Source: Flavobacterium endoglycinae
Lineage (GTDB): Bacteria > Bacteroidota > Bacteroidia > Flavobacteriales > Flavobacteriaceae
Length of the DNA: 64,000 bases
Assembly (NCBI RefSeq): GCF_017352115.1
Contig: NZ_CP071448.1
Coordinates: forward strand, 4,327,001 to 4,391,000
Reading direction: 5' to 3'
Shown: piece by piece, positions 21,501 through 30,894 of the stretch
Position numbering within the stretch: the stretch's first letter is position 1
How the letters are laid out: every line of letters begins with the position of its first letter
Notes under the pieces: generated by a model
The model's database searches: none
What the model saw: the letters and a program-made list of their open reading frames with translations, nothing else
Told to the model about the DNA's origin: nothing
Translations under genes and position numbers: made by a program

Positions 21501-22948
21501 AGGAAAATCTCTTATCTGTATTTTCTATAATCAATAATTTATGTAAAAAAGTTATCGATTATTTACCGGAAACTAATAAGAAAATCACAGTGCTGAATAC
21601 TTTAAATCATCAAATCACAGGTGATGAAAAAATCAACACAGCAATGACTGCTTCTATAAAACAGCTGCAAGTATTTGCTCAGGAAAATGCAAATGTATTT
21701 TTCAGCAGTATTGATGCTGATCAAGATAATCAAGAGCCGCAGTTTGTTTCAAAAATCATTAATGAACTAATTTATAATTATTCAGACCAGACAATAGGAT
21801 ATAGAGGCTTAAACAGATGGCAGGAATTCTATGAGAATATCAAGTATCAGCCAGAAACTAAAAGTTTAGCAAACGACAAAACCTATTTAATTACGGGAGG
21901 ACTTGGCCAGATTGGAAAAACGCTTACAACCTATTTATGCGATACATACAATGCGACAATTATTTTAATTGGAAGAAAAAATGTACCCGCAGAAAATATA
22001 TGGGATAATATAAAATCAAATCCTAATTCAGATAAAAAAGTTCTTGAATCAATCGATGAAATAATTGATTTGAGAAATGAAACAAGACAGATTCATTATT
22101 ACCAGACAGATGTTTCAAATCATAGCCAGTTTACGCAGATAATAGACAAAATAGAATCAGTTCACGGTAAAATTTCAGGAATATTCCATACCGCAGGAAA
22201 TGTTGATCCTTCAACGTTTAAACCTGTCGAAAAATTGAATGATGAAACCGTCTTAAGCCAGTTTGCACCAAAAGTTCAGGGACTTATTAATATCGAAAAT
22301 GTATTTAAAAATAGAAACCCTGATTTTATCTGGATTACATCAAGTCTTGCGTCAATTTTAGGCGGACTTACTTACGGCGCTTATGCCGCAGCAAATGCCT
22401 TTATAGATTCATACGTTAAGAATAAAGCACTGGAATTTAAAAACTGGTATTGTGTCAATTTAGATGGTATTGGTGAAAATCGAATCACTCATCAAAATCT
22501 GATTCAAATTGTCGAAAAAACATTGCGAACAGAATCTTATCCACAGGTGATAGTTTCTCTTAAAGATCCTAATGTTTTAGAAATCAATATAGAAAATACA
22601 GATACGGTAGAATCTCCAGAAGACGATTTACTGCTGGAACGTAATGAAACCGGGGTTGAATATGTAGCACCCTCTAATGATGTTGAAATGCAGTTATGTG
22701 GGCTTTTCCAATCATTCTTAGGATACAAAGAAATAGGAGTTTTAGACAACTTTTTCGATTTGGGAGCAGATTCCTTAAAAGCAATGACTTTAATGAAACG
22801 AATGAATAAACTATTCGGAGTAGAATTAAATATCCTAGACATATTCACAAATCCTACTGTACAGAAACTTGCCGAAAAAATTCAGCTTGATATCATGATG
22901 ACATCAATGCAGGAAAAAGCAAAAGGGCAAAATACAATAACTATATAG
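18515..22948 (+). CDS. Type I PKS module KS-AT-KR-ACP
   Basis: This 1477-residue subunit extends the chain with a malonyl unit and reduces the beta-keto group to a hydroxyl. KS catalytic residues are Cys178 (TACSSS), His314 (ECHGTGT) and His352 (NIGHL). The AT has Ser619 (GHSLGE) and a canonical malonyl-selecting HAFH at 715-718. The KR has a Rossmann motif TGGLGQIG (1127-1134) and catalytic Ser1277 and Tyr1290 (YAAAN). An LDD motif, typical of B-type KRs, is not seen, so stereochemistry is not assigned. The ACP serine is 1420 (LGADS). No DH or ER is present. The gene overlaps the preceding NRPS by 8 bases. The protein ends in TITI, similar to the tails of the other subunits that precede a TubC-type docking domain. 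Confidence 0.95.
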   Translation: MNRESLKRDIAIVGISCKFPKSNDSKQFWENLIEANEMVQFYTDEEIEQLGIDKKVVNDENFVKRNSSIENSESFDYPFFGYTKDEANLMDPQIRILHEQVWLAIEDAGYNVFDYKDKVGMYLTAEDNFNWIAHSLITENKNIDPYFLSLISNKNFISSLISYKLNLRGPSMAVDTACSSSLVTTHLACRSLLLRECSMAVAGGVNLKTSSTPGYFYREGMINSKDGYCRPFDSESTGTVRAEGAGVVVLKRLEDAINDRDNIYAIIRASAVNNDGNMKVGYTAPSIKGQVECVSSAHKMAKTPYNSISYVECHGTGTKLGDPVEIDALNQAFNYDKDHKCAIGSLKSNIGHLGNSAGIGGLIKTTLSLKNKAIPPLKYFNTPNPEINFKGGPFYVTTQKEKWQSADPSLPLRAGVSSFGIGGTNAHMIVEEYQDETKSEPSRPYKLVTYSAKNEKALSRYAAKIENSLRNEKSELSDFAFTLNTGRSEFNYRNFEVGQDNEEVASKLAENQTGSSNVNEKQQLIFMFPGQGSQYFKMGKSLYEHETDFRIVMDQGFQILFDLTQQDYAEILGYKTSDIDSNLINETIYTQPLLFLVEYALASVLVKWGVKPENMIGHSLGEYVAACIAGVFSFKDALYLIVNRAQLMYSVEKGSMIAIDAPLENIQHLLNGTLSIAAINSKTTCVVSGKIEDIESFSEVLTVNELSFSKLKTSHAFHSAMMDEMLDSYKQKFSKVQLANPQLPFVSNLTGKQITDQEALSPDYWVNHLRQTVNFSDGIELIIKKGQGIFVEVGPGNTLLSLSKQNSNYSKKNTAIETLTRFNDETNDNLKFTNAVGNLWKNGVKINWTEYYAHEKRKRISVPSYSFDVYKLDFKVDPFTKIGNTKTVSFDDWFYVPNWKKSILKKEESTKQDENNFLFFSEETPLAEAVIGTLRKDGNKVIKIKKAASFTAVSENEFLLNPVSEEDYKLLFKKLEDRKVSVNQIVFNWNFDEETQENLLSVFSIINNLCKKVIDYLPETNKKITVLNTLNHQITGDEKINTAMTASIKQLQVFAQENANVFFSSIDADQDNQEPQFVSKIINELIYNYSDQTIGYRGLNRWQEFYENIKYQPETKSLANDKTYLITGGLGQIGKTLTTYLCDTYNATIILIGRKNVPAENIWDNIKSNPNSDKKVLESIDEIIDLRNETRQIHYYQTDVSNHSQFTQIIDKIESVHGKISGIFHTAGNVDPSTFKPVEKLNDETVLSQFAPKVQGLINIENVFKNRNPDFIWITSSLASILGGLTYGAYAAANAFIDSYVKNKALEFKNWYCVNLDGIGENRITHQNLIQIVEKTLRTESYPQVIVSLKDPNVLEINIENTDTVESPEDDLLLERNETGVEYVAPSNDVEMQLCGLFQSFLGYKEIGVLDNFFDLGADSLKAMTLMKRMNKLFGVELNILDIFTNPTVQKLAEKIQLDIMMTSMQEKAKGQNTITI

Positions 22949-22988
22949 TATTCAAATTCAATGATTTAATTAATTTAAATTTTTATCA

Positions 22989-25900
22989 ATGTTAAGCTTA
23001 ATAAAAGAATTAGAAGATAACGATGTTGTAATATCATTGAATGGCGACAATCTAGAAATTAATTTTGATGGAGAACTAGACAGTGAAATTATCGGCAAAA
23101 TAAAACAGAATAAGCAAGAATTAGTTGATTTTCTTAGTAAACGTTCTACTATAGATTCAGGAATAACCAAAGCGGCTGTTCAGGAAAGCTATCCCGTTTC
23201 GCACGCCCAAAAACGCATTTGGTTAACAAGCCAGGTTGAAGAAAACTCCAAAGCCCAGCACATACATTCAAGAGTTTACTTAACTGCAGAACATGACATT
23301 GTCGTTTTTGAAAAAGCCATCAGAAAAGTAATTGCACGCCATGAAGTACTTCGAACGGTTTTTAAATTAAATGAAAACGGAGAAGTTAGACAATGGATCA
23401 TAAATGAAGAAGATTTAAATTTTGAAATTAAGTACATCGATTTTAGTAAAGAGGAAAATTCAAGAAAAGCAGCCAATATTTATATGCTCGAAGACAACAA
23501 AAAAGTCTTTGATCTAGAAAACGGCCCTTTGTTTAGATGTGCTTTTTTACAGCTTACAGAAGATACGTATGTTTTCTATTATAACATGCACCACATTATT
23601 ACAGATGGCTGGTCGCTGGAAGTTTTAGAAAAAGATATTTTTACTTTTTATGAATCAATAAAAGAAGGCGAAAAAAATCAAATTGAAGACATCAGGATTC
23701 AATACAAAGATTATGTTTCATGGCAATTGTCTGCTATCGAAAAAGGCGCTTATCAAAAACATGAAGACTACTGGCTTGAAAAACTTTCGGGTGATTTAAC
23801 GCGAATAAATCTTCCTGCCGTAAAATCAAGACCTAAAATAAAAACATACAGCGGGCGTATGTATTTTTCATACCTATCTCCAGCACTTGCAAGCCAATTA
23901 AAAGCATTTTGTAATCAAAATGGCGGAACTTTGTTTGTAGGTTTAATGTCTGTTTTAAAAGTTCTTTTTAACAAGTATACCAGAGAAAATGATATCGTAT
24001 TAGGAACAGCTGTTGCAGGAAGAGAAGATTCTGATTTAGAAAACCAAATTGGATTTTATGTAAACACGCTGGCCTTAAGAAGCTCTGTAAATGAAGATGA
24101 TTCTTTCGTAACCTTTTTTGAAAACGAGAAAAAAGCAATTCTCGAAGCATTTTCGCATCAAAAATATCCTTTTGATATGACGGTAGAGAAATTGAACCTG
24201 CCTCACGACATCAGTAGAAATTACATTTTTGACATAATGGTCAATCTTTATAATTTTTCTGAAGTAAATAAAGGAATTGTTATAGAAGAAAGTAAATCTG
24301 AAGAAATTCTGGATTTCGGACCCGTTAATTTAAATTTTGACCTTGAGTTAGTTTTCCACGAAGTTGGAAATACTATTTCGTTAACACTTTCATACAATAG
24401 TGATGTTTATGAAGAAGAATTTATCAAGAGATTTATTCATCATTTCAAACAGTTAATCGAAAACATAGTTGAAAATCCAGAGCAGAAAAACAAAGAAATA
24501 AAATATGTTCCCGCAGCAGAACTGTCAAAAGTAGTAACTGAATTTAATCCTGCCGAAACATATTATCCAAAAGAGAAAACCTTTGTTGATTTCTTTGAAG
24601 ATCAGGTACAAAAAACACCTAACAAAGAAGCCTTAGCATTTGGTGAAACGAAATTGACTTATGCACAATTAAATGCAAAAGCCAATCAATTTGCCTGTTA
24701 CTTAAAAACAAAATATAGTATTAAGGCTGGAGATAAACTTGGAATAAAATTAGACAGAAGCGAAAAACTGGTGATTTCGATTCTCGCAGTTTTAAAATCT
24801 GGCGCAGCTTACGTGCCTATAGATTCGGCTTATCCGCAGGAAAGAATAGATTTTATAGAAAAGGACAGTAACTGCAAAGTTATTATTGATGCTGCTGAAT
24901 GGAATGCTTTTTATGACAAAGAAGATAAATATCCTATTATTAATTTAGGACAAAAAGTTTCTGCCGATTATTCAGCCTATGTAATCTATACTTCAGGTTC
25001 AACCGGAAATCCAAAAGGCGTTGAAATTGCACATGCTTCTTTAACAAATTACCTGCTCTGGGGGAAAGAATACTATTCAGCCGGCGGAGCGCATTCTCTT
25101 GATTTTGGATTATTTACTTCACTGTCTTTCGATTTAACGGTAACAAGCCTGTTTCTGCCTATCATCAGCGGAGGAAAACTGACTGTTTTTGAAACTACAG
25201 ATGATATTTCGAAACTGCTGACGTCTTATTTTGAGAGTAACATCAGCAGTATAAAACTGACTCCGGCACACATCAGTATTCTCGAAAGCCTTGATATAAA
25301 ACAGACAGCTGTAAAACTGGCAATTGTTGGAGGAGAAGCACTTCTGGAAAACCAGGTGAGAATCCTTCAGAACCTTAATCCTGAAATCAGGATCATTAAC
25401 GAATACGGACCGACAGAAGCCACTGTAGGCTGTATTATCTACGATGTTAAAAATGCTGAAGAAACCGTTCTGATCGGTAAACCAATTGCCAATACCCAGA
25501 TTTATATTTTAGACGAATCCTTAAACCCATGCGCAGTAGGAGTTACAGGTGAATTATACATTGCCGGCGACGGACTTGCCAGAGGCTACATCAACCGTCC
25601 TGAGCTTACAGCGGAGAAATTCATACCGAATCCTTTTAAAGAAGGAGCCTTAATGTACAAAACGGGCGATTTAGGAAGATGGCTTGCCGACGGTAATATT
25701 GATTACACGGGAAGAATCGACGATCAGGTAAAAATCCGCGGATACCGTATTGAACTGGGAGAACTTGAAAACTGTGTTTCAAACATCAACGGAATCAGCC
25801 ACTCTGTAGCTGTAGTAAAAGAAAACGGGAATGAAAAATATCTGACAGCTTATTATGTATCTGATTCAGTATTAGATAAAAATATGATCCAGTCAGAATT

Positions 25901-28900
25901 AAGCAGAATGCTTCCAGATTATATGCTGCCAAGCTATTACATCCAGCTGGATGCTATTCCGCTGACTACAAATGGTAAAGTCGATAAAAGACAGCTTCCT
26001 GATGTTGGTGAATCAGATTTAATTAAAACAGAATATATAGCACCTCGTTCAATGGAAGAAGTAGTTCTTTCTTTGGCATGGTCGCACGTTTTAAAATATG
26101 AAAATATTGGTGTAAAAGACAATTTCTACAATCTGGGCGGAGATTCAATAAAATCCATATTAGTAATTTCACGCTTAAAACAACAGGGCTACACCTTAAA
26201 AGTCGAACAAATATTAAAAACACCAATACTGGAAGATTTAGCGAAAATGCTTTCAGTAAATCAAATTACAATAGATCAATCTGTTGTAAAAGGTGATGTT
26301 TTACTAACGCCGATTCAACATTACTTTTTAAATGATGAAACTTTTCCTAACAAGAATTATTACAACCAATCAGTATTGCTAAAATGCAATGGCAAAATAG
26401 ATTCTGAAATTTTAGACAAATGTATTGGTGCATTAACTGCGCATCATGATGCATTACGAATGGTCTATCAATTTGAAAACGATTCATGGAAACAGTCTAA
26501 TGCAGATATCTCTGGTAAATCATATAAAATTGCTTTTTATGATTTGCAGGGAGAAGCAGATGGGCTGGCTGCAATGAAAACCATTGGAGAAGAACTTCAA
26601 TCTTCTATCGACATTACTTCAGGAGTTTTATTTCACATTGGTCATTTTAGATTGTCAGATGGCGACAGATTGGCTTTAATCATTCACCATTTAGTTATTG
26701 ATGGAGTTTCGTGGCGTATTCTTTTGGAAGATTTATCAAACCTTTACGAATCGTATCAAACGAAAACTACATTTAGCCTTCCGCTAAAAACAGATTCATT
26801 TCAACATTGGGCTTCTTTACAAAACGAATTTGCAAAAAGTTCTGTAATGCAGCAGGAACGTGTTTATTGGGAACAATATTCAGAAAATCAAATACCTGAT
26901 TTTCCTGTTGATTTTAAGACAGCAGATTCATCATGGAATTTAGATAAAGAAAATACTTTTTTATTGAATAATGACCTTACAGAACTTCTTAAAACCAAAG
27001 TTCACCAAGCTTACAATACTGAAATCAACGATATTCTTTTAACAGGACTGGCACTAGCAGTTCGTGATGTTTTTGATATTGAAAAAAGTGTGATAGCAAT
27101 GGAAGGGCATGGTCGTGAAGAAATCATTGAAGGGACTGATGTAGGAAGAACAGTAGGATGGTTTACCACAATTTATCCATTTGTTCTTGATCTAACAAAT
27201 GCTGCAAATCATGAATTGGTTACCACAAAAGAATTACTTCGAAAAGTACCCAACAAAGGTATCGGCTATGGTATTTTAAAATATCTGGATAACTCTTTTC
27301 AAAATCAGTTACAACCAGCAATACAATTTAATTATTTAGGAGATTTTAGTGAAAATAATGAAGAAGATACCGAAAATAAATTTTTCAGTTTCTCATCAGA
27401 AAGTATTGGATTGCCATTAGCTGTAGAAAATACAAGAAGCAAGATTCTATTAGACATAACAGGAATAATGGTTTCAAATGGATTAAGTATTTCGATACGC
27501 TATTCCGCAGATTGTTATGATGCGGAAACTATCAAAAAACTGAATCAATCGTACAAAGAAAATCTGGAAAATCTTATAACGGAGTTAGCTTCAATAAAAC
27601 AAAAACACCTTACAGCTTCAGATTTAACGTATAAAAAAATAACAAATTCTGTACTGGAAGAATTAAATAAAGATAACAGCATAGAAGATGTTTACGAACT
27701 ATCTCCTTTACAACAGGGACTGTATTATCACTGGCTTGTAAATCGCGAAAGTCCGTTATATCTAGAACAGTTTTCATACAGTCTTCAATCGAACAAATTG
27801 GATATTGAACTAGTTGAAAAAGCGTTTAATAAACTAATCGAAAGATATCCTATTCTTCGTACGTCATTTAGTGATAGTATTGACGATGTTCTTTTGCAGA
27901 TTGTGCATAAAAAAGCCAATGGTAATTTCTCATATGAAAAGATTTCACCAAGCGAATCTGAACTTACTGCCACGATCGAGAAAATAAAAGAAGAAGACCG
28001 AAACAAAGGATTTGATCTTCATACACCTTCTATTATGAGACTGAAAGTGATTGAAACCAACAGAGAAAACGAATGTGTTTTCATCTGGAGTCATCATCAT
28101 ATTCTAATGGATGGATGGTGTGTAAGTATTTTAGTGAATGATTTTTACAGAATTTTGATGGCTTTAAGCAGTGATCAGAATCTTGTTCTGCCAGAGCCTG
28201 TAAAATATTCTACTTATATAGAATGGCTTTCAAAAATCGATAAAAATGAATCGCTTTTATATTGGAAAAATTATTTAAATGGTGTAGAAACGTTATCGGA
28301 GATTCCGTTTAGAAAAAAGAATTCTAAAAATGAAAAACCGGTTTATGATACGAAAGAACTAGTAGTTGATGGCGAACTTTTTCAGCGTATAAATAAATTT
28401 AACCACACTATTGGAATAACTTGGAGCAGCTATATTCAAGGAGTTTGGGGGTATTTATTATCAAGATACAGCGGCACAAACGACGTGTTATTTGGAACCG
28501 TAGTTTCAGGAAGGCCAGGAGATTTACCAGGAGTAGAAAATATAGTTGGACTTTTTAGCAACACAATACCAGTAAGAGTAAGCTTTAAAGAAAATGATAC
28601 ACCAGCATCATTTTTAAAACAGCTTCATTCTGAAATGCTCGATAGTACACCTCATCATTACCTGAACTTGTCTGAAGTACAAGCGCAGAGTTCACTTGGT
28701 ATGGGATTGATCAATAATATTATTGTTTTTGAAAATTTCTTAGTACAAGATGCAGTCGATGATGAAATTGAATCTCTTTACAATGAAGACAGCAGAAAAC
28801 TGACTATTGGAAAAGTTGATTTCGCGGATCAGACTAATTATGATTTTCATACCACTGTTGCTCCTTCAGACACTTGGTTAAAAATCGAGTTTAGGTTTAA

Positions 28901-30860
28901 TAGCAATGTATTTAATCCTGATTCGATAGAATATTTAAAATCACACTTTTTAAACATTCTGGATCAGTTCAGTAAAAATACCGAAACATTAAATTTAAAT
29001 ACTATTGATTATTTAGACAGTGCCGAAAAGACGAATGTGTTGTATGACTTTAATAATACACAATCAGATTATTCAAAAACAGATACAGTAATCAGTTTGT
29101 TTAAAGAACAAGCAGAAAAAACACCGCAAAATATTGCTTTAGAGTTTGAAGGCAAAGGAATTACGTATCAAGAACTTGATTTGTTTTCAGATCGTCTAGC
29201 GGCAGTCTTAATCGAAAATTATGATGTTCAAACTGGAGATTTTGTTGGAATTCAGCTTAATAGAAGCGAATGGACTCTTATTTCAATTCTAGGAATATTA
29301 AAAGCAGGAGCAACCTACATTCCAATTGATTCTGAATTACCTGACGATAGAAAGGCCTTTATATTTGAAGATGCAGCATTAAAATTACTGATCACAGAAA
29401 CTGCCTTTATTTTTGATCTGGATTTTGATGGAAATATTTTTTCTATTGATGTTGAATTTGATCCTTCTGTAGAGATTGTTTTTGAAAAACCTGCTGTTTC
29501 ACCTCAGAATCTGGCCTACGTAATCTATACCTCAGGTTCAACCGGAAATCCAAAAGGTGTTGAAATTGCACATGCTTCTTTAACAAATTATCTGCTCTGG
29601 GGGAAAGAATACTATTCAGCCGGCGGAGCGCATCCTCTTGATTTTGGATTATTTACTTCATTGTCTTTCGATTTAACGGTAACGAGCCTGTTTCTGCCTA
29701 TCATCAGCGGAGGGAAACTGACTGTTTTTGAAACTACAGATGATGTTTCGAAACTGCTGACGTCTTATTTTGAAAGCCGTATAAGCAGTATAAAACTGAC
29801 TCCGGCGCACATCAGTATTCTCGAAAGTCTGGATATTAAACAGACAGCTGTAAAACTGGCGATTGTTGGAGGAGAAGCACTTCTGGAAAACCAGGTTAGA
29901 ATCCTTCAGAACCTGAATCCTGAAATCAGGATCATTAACGAATACGGACCGACAGAAGCCACTGTAGGCTGTATTATCTACGATGTTAAAAATGCAGCAG
30001 AAACCGTTCTGATCGGTAAACCAATTGCCAATACACAGATTTATATTTTAGACGAATCCTTAAACCCATGCGCAGTAGGAGTTACAGGTGAATTATACAT
30101 TGCCGGCGACGGACTTGCCAGAGGCTACATCAACCGTCCTGAGCTTACATCGGAGAAATTCATACCGAATCCTTTTAAAGAAGGAGCATTGATGTACAAA
30201 ACGGGCGATTTAGGAAGATGGCTTGCCGACGGGAATATTGATTACACAGGAAGAATTGACGATCAGGTAAAAATCCGCGGATACCGTATTGAACTGGGAG
30301 AAATTGAAAACTGTCTTTCAAACATTAACGGAATCAGCCACTCTGTAGCTGTAGTAAAAGAAAACGGGAATGAAGAATATCTGACAGCTTATTATGTATC
30401 TGATTCGGTATTGGACAAAAATATGATCCAGTCGGAATTAAGCAGAATGCTTCCTGATTATATGCTGCCAAGTTATTACATCCAGCTGGATGCTATTCCG
30501 CTGACTACAAATGGTAAAGTCGATAAAAGACAGCTTCCTGATGTTGACGAATCAGATTTAATTAAAACAGAATACGAACCGCCTACTGATGAAATCGAAT
30601 CGGAATTGGTAGAAATCTGGCAGCGTGTGCTGAACCGTGACAAAATAGGAATCAGTGATAACTTTTTCTTTTTGGGCGGACAAAGTATTAAGGCGATTAT
30701 GGTTATTGCTGAAATTAAAAAAGCATTTGATGTAAAAATGGAATTGGATGTATTGTTTAACAACCCTGAAATTAAATCAATTGCCACCGAAATACGAAAC
30801 AAAAAATGGTACAGTCAGGAAGTATCAGAAGAAGATATTACAGATAAAATTGTAATCTAA
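22989..30860 (+). CDS. Two-module NRPS: TubC dock, C-A(Asn)-PCP-E, C-A(Asn)-PCP
   Basis: This 2623-residue subunit begins with a TubC-type docking domain (1-55). Module 1 has a C domain (HHIITDG, His201/202), an A domain with A3 at 664, A5 at 804 and A10 Lys997, and a PCP with Ser1053 in LGGDS, the form usual before epimerases. An E domain spans about 1105-1535 (HHLVIDGVSW at 1233, then RTVGWFT and a YLGDF-type motif). Module 2 opens with a DCL-like C domain (SPLQQGL at 1571, HHILMDGW at 1703). Its A domain has A3 at 2177 and A10 Lys2510, and the PCP Ser2566 sits in LGGQS. Both A domains read DLTKIGEVGK, so D-Asn followed by L-Asn is predicted. The two A cores are near-identical repeats. The N-terminal half of the second A instead resembles the Tyr A domain at 32521-37176. 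The tail ends KIVI. Confidence 0.95.
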   Translation: MLSLIKELEDNDVVISLNGDNLEINFDGELDSEIIGKIKQNKQELVDFLSKRSTIDSGITKAAVQESYPVSHAQKRIWLTSQVEENSKAQHIHSRVYLTAEHDIVVFEKAIRKVIARHEVLRTVFKLNENGEVRQWIINEEDLNFEIKYIDFSKEENSRKAANIYMLEDNKKVFDLENGPLFRCAFLQLTEDTYVFYYNMHHIITDGWSLEVLEKDIFTFYESIKEGEKNQIEDIRIQYKDYVSWQLSAIEKGAYQKHEDYWLEKLSGDLTRINLPAVKSRPKIKTYSGRMYFSYLSPALASQLKAFCNQNGGTLFVGLMSVLKVLFNKYTRENDIVLGTAVAGREDSDLENQIGFYVNTLALRSSVNEDDSFVTFFENEKKAILEAFSHQKYPFDMTVEKLNLPHDISRNYIFDIMVNLYNFSEVNKGIVIEESKSEEILDFGPVNLNFDLELVFHEVGNTISLTLSYNSDVYEEEFIKRFIHHFKQLIENIVENPEQKNKEIKYVPAAELSKVVTEFNPAETYYPKEKTFVDFFEDQVQKTPNKEALAFGETKLTYAQLNAKANQFACYLKTKYSIKAGDKLGIKLDRSEKLVISILAVLKSGAAYVPIDSAYPQERIDFIEKDSNCKVIIDAAEWNAFYDKEDKYPIINLGQKVSADYSAYVIYTSGSTGNPKGVEIAHASLTNYLLWGKEYYSAGGAHSLDFGLFTSLSFDLTVTSLFLPIISGGKLTVFETTDDISKLLTSYFESNISSIKLTPAHISILESLDIKQTAVKLAIVGGEALLENQVRILQNLNPEIRIINEYGPTEATVGCIIYDVKNAEETVLIGKPIANTQIYILDESLNPCAVGVTGELYIAGDGLARGYINRPELTAEKFIPNPFKEGALMYKTGDLGRWLADGNIDYTGRIDDQVKIRGYRIELGELENCVSNINGISHSVAVVKENGNEKYLTAYYVSDSVLDKNMIQSELSRMLPDYMLPSYYIQLDAIPLTTNGKVDKRQLPDVGESDLIKTEYIAPRSMEEVVLSLAWSHVLKYENIGVKDNFYNLGGDSIKSILVISRLKQQGYTLKVEQILKTPILEDLAKMLSVNQITIDQSVVKGDVLLTPIQHYFLNDETFPNKNYYNQSVLLKCNGKIDSEILDKCIGALTAHHDALRMVYQFENDSWKQSNADISGKSYKIAFYDLQGEADGLAAMKTIGEELQSSIDITSGVLFHIGHFRLSDGDRLALIIHHLVIDGVSWRILLEDLSNLYESYQTKTTFSLPLKTDSFQHWASLQNEFAKSSVMQQERVYWEQYSENQIPDFPVDFKTADSSWNLDKENTFLLNNDLTELLKTKVHQAYNTEINDILLTGLALAVRDVFDIEKSVIAMEGHGREEIIEGTDVGRTVGWFTTIYPFVLDLTNAANHELVTTKELLRKVPNKGIGYGILKYLDNSFQNQLQPAIQFNYLGDFSENNEEDTENKFFSFSSESIGLPLAVENTRSKILLDITGIMVSNGLSISIRYSADCYDAETIKKLNQSYKENLENLITELASIKQKHLTASDLTYKKITNSVLEELNKDNSIEDVYELSPLQQGLYYHWLVNRESPLYLEQFSYSLQSNKLDIELVEKAFNKLIERYPILRTSFSDSIDDVLLQIVHKKANGNFSYEKISPSESELTATIEKIKEEDRNKGFDLHTPSIMRLKVIETNRENECVFIWSHHHILMDGWCVSILVNDFYRILMALSSDQNLVLPEPVKYSTYIEWLSKIDKNESLLYWKNYLNGVETLSEIPFRKKNSKNEKPVYDTKELVVDGELFQRINKFNHTIGITWSSYIQGVWGYLLSRYSGTNDVLFGTVVSGRPGDLPGVENIVGLFSNTIPVRVSFKENDTPASFLKQLHSEMLDSTPHHYLNLSEVQAQSSLGMGLINNIIVFENFLVQDAVDDEIESLYNEDSRKLTIGKVDFADQTNYDFHTTVAPSDTWLKIEFRFNSNVFNPDSIEYLKSHFLNILDQFSKNTETLNLNTIDYLDSAEKTNVLYDFNNTQSDYSKTDTVISLFKEQAEKTPQNIALEFEGKGITYQELDLFSDRLAAVLIENYDVQTGDFVGIQLNRSEWTLISILGILKAGATYIPIDSELPDDRKAFIFEDAALKLLITETAFIFDLDFDGNIFSIDVEFDPSVEIVFEKPAVSPQNLAYVIYTSGSTGNPKGVEIAHASLTNYLLWGKEYYSAGGAHPLDFGLFTSLSFDLTVTSLFLPIISGGKLTVFETTDDVSKLLTSYFESRISSIKLTPAHISILESLDIKQTAVKLAIVGGEALLENQVRILQNLNPEIRIINEYGPTEATVGCIIYDVKNAAETVLIGKPIANTQIYILDESLNPCAVGVTGELYIAGDGLARGYINRPELTSEKFIPNPFKEGALMYKTGDLGRWLADGNIDYTGRIDDQVKIRGYRIELGEIENCLSNINGISHSVAVVKENGNEEYLTAYYVSDSVLDKNMIQSELSRMLPDYMLPSYYIQLDAIPLTTNGKVDKRQLPDVDESDLIKTEYEPPTDEIESELVEIWQRVLNRDKIGISDNFFFLGGQSIKAIMVIAEIKKAFDVKMELDVLFNNPEIKSIATEIRNKKWYSQEVSEEDITDKIVI
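24975..26034 (+). repeat. Asn A-domain core, copy 2 of 3 (module 1 of the two-module NRPS)
   Basis: The block matches copy 1 from A3 to A10, apart from scattered, mostly synonymous changes. It shares a further stretch after A10 (KRQLPDV, then ESDLIKTEY) with copy 3 but not with copy 1. The shared segment therefore has a different right boundary in each pair, as expected from repeated recombination rather than a single duplication. Confidence 0.85.
29514..30573 (+). repeat. Asn A-domain core, copy 3 of 3 (module 2 of the two-module NRPS)
   Basis: The block is near-identical to copies 1 and 2 from A3 onwards. Identity starts abruptly at the A3 motif. The sequence before it (DFVGIQLNRSEW, then DDRKAFIFEDA) instead matches the Tyr-type A domain of the downstream NRPS at 34260-34550. 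The result is a chimeric A domain. Confidence 0.85.
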
Positions 30861-30894
30861 AAAAGAATTGATAACCAACTTAGAAACTATAAAA

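Noticed and set aside
14011..30573. Triplicated 1-kb block as an insertion sequence or other mobile element
   Set aside because: The block is in-frame coding for A-domain motifs, with no transposase, terminal inverted repeats or target duplications.
30868..30894. TTG start extending the CmlA-type hydroxylase by nine residues
   Set aside because: The ATG at 30895 follows an A-rich leader and gives the length and ligand numbering of CmlA.
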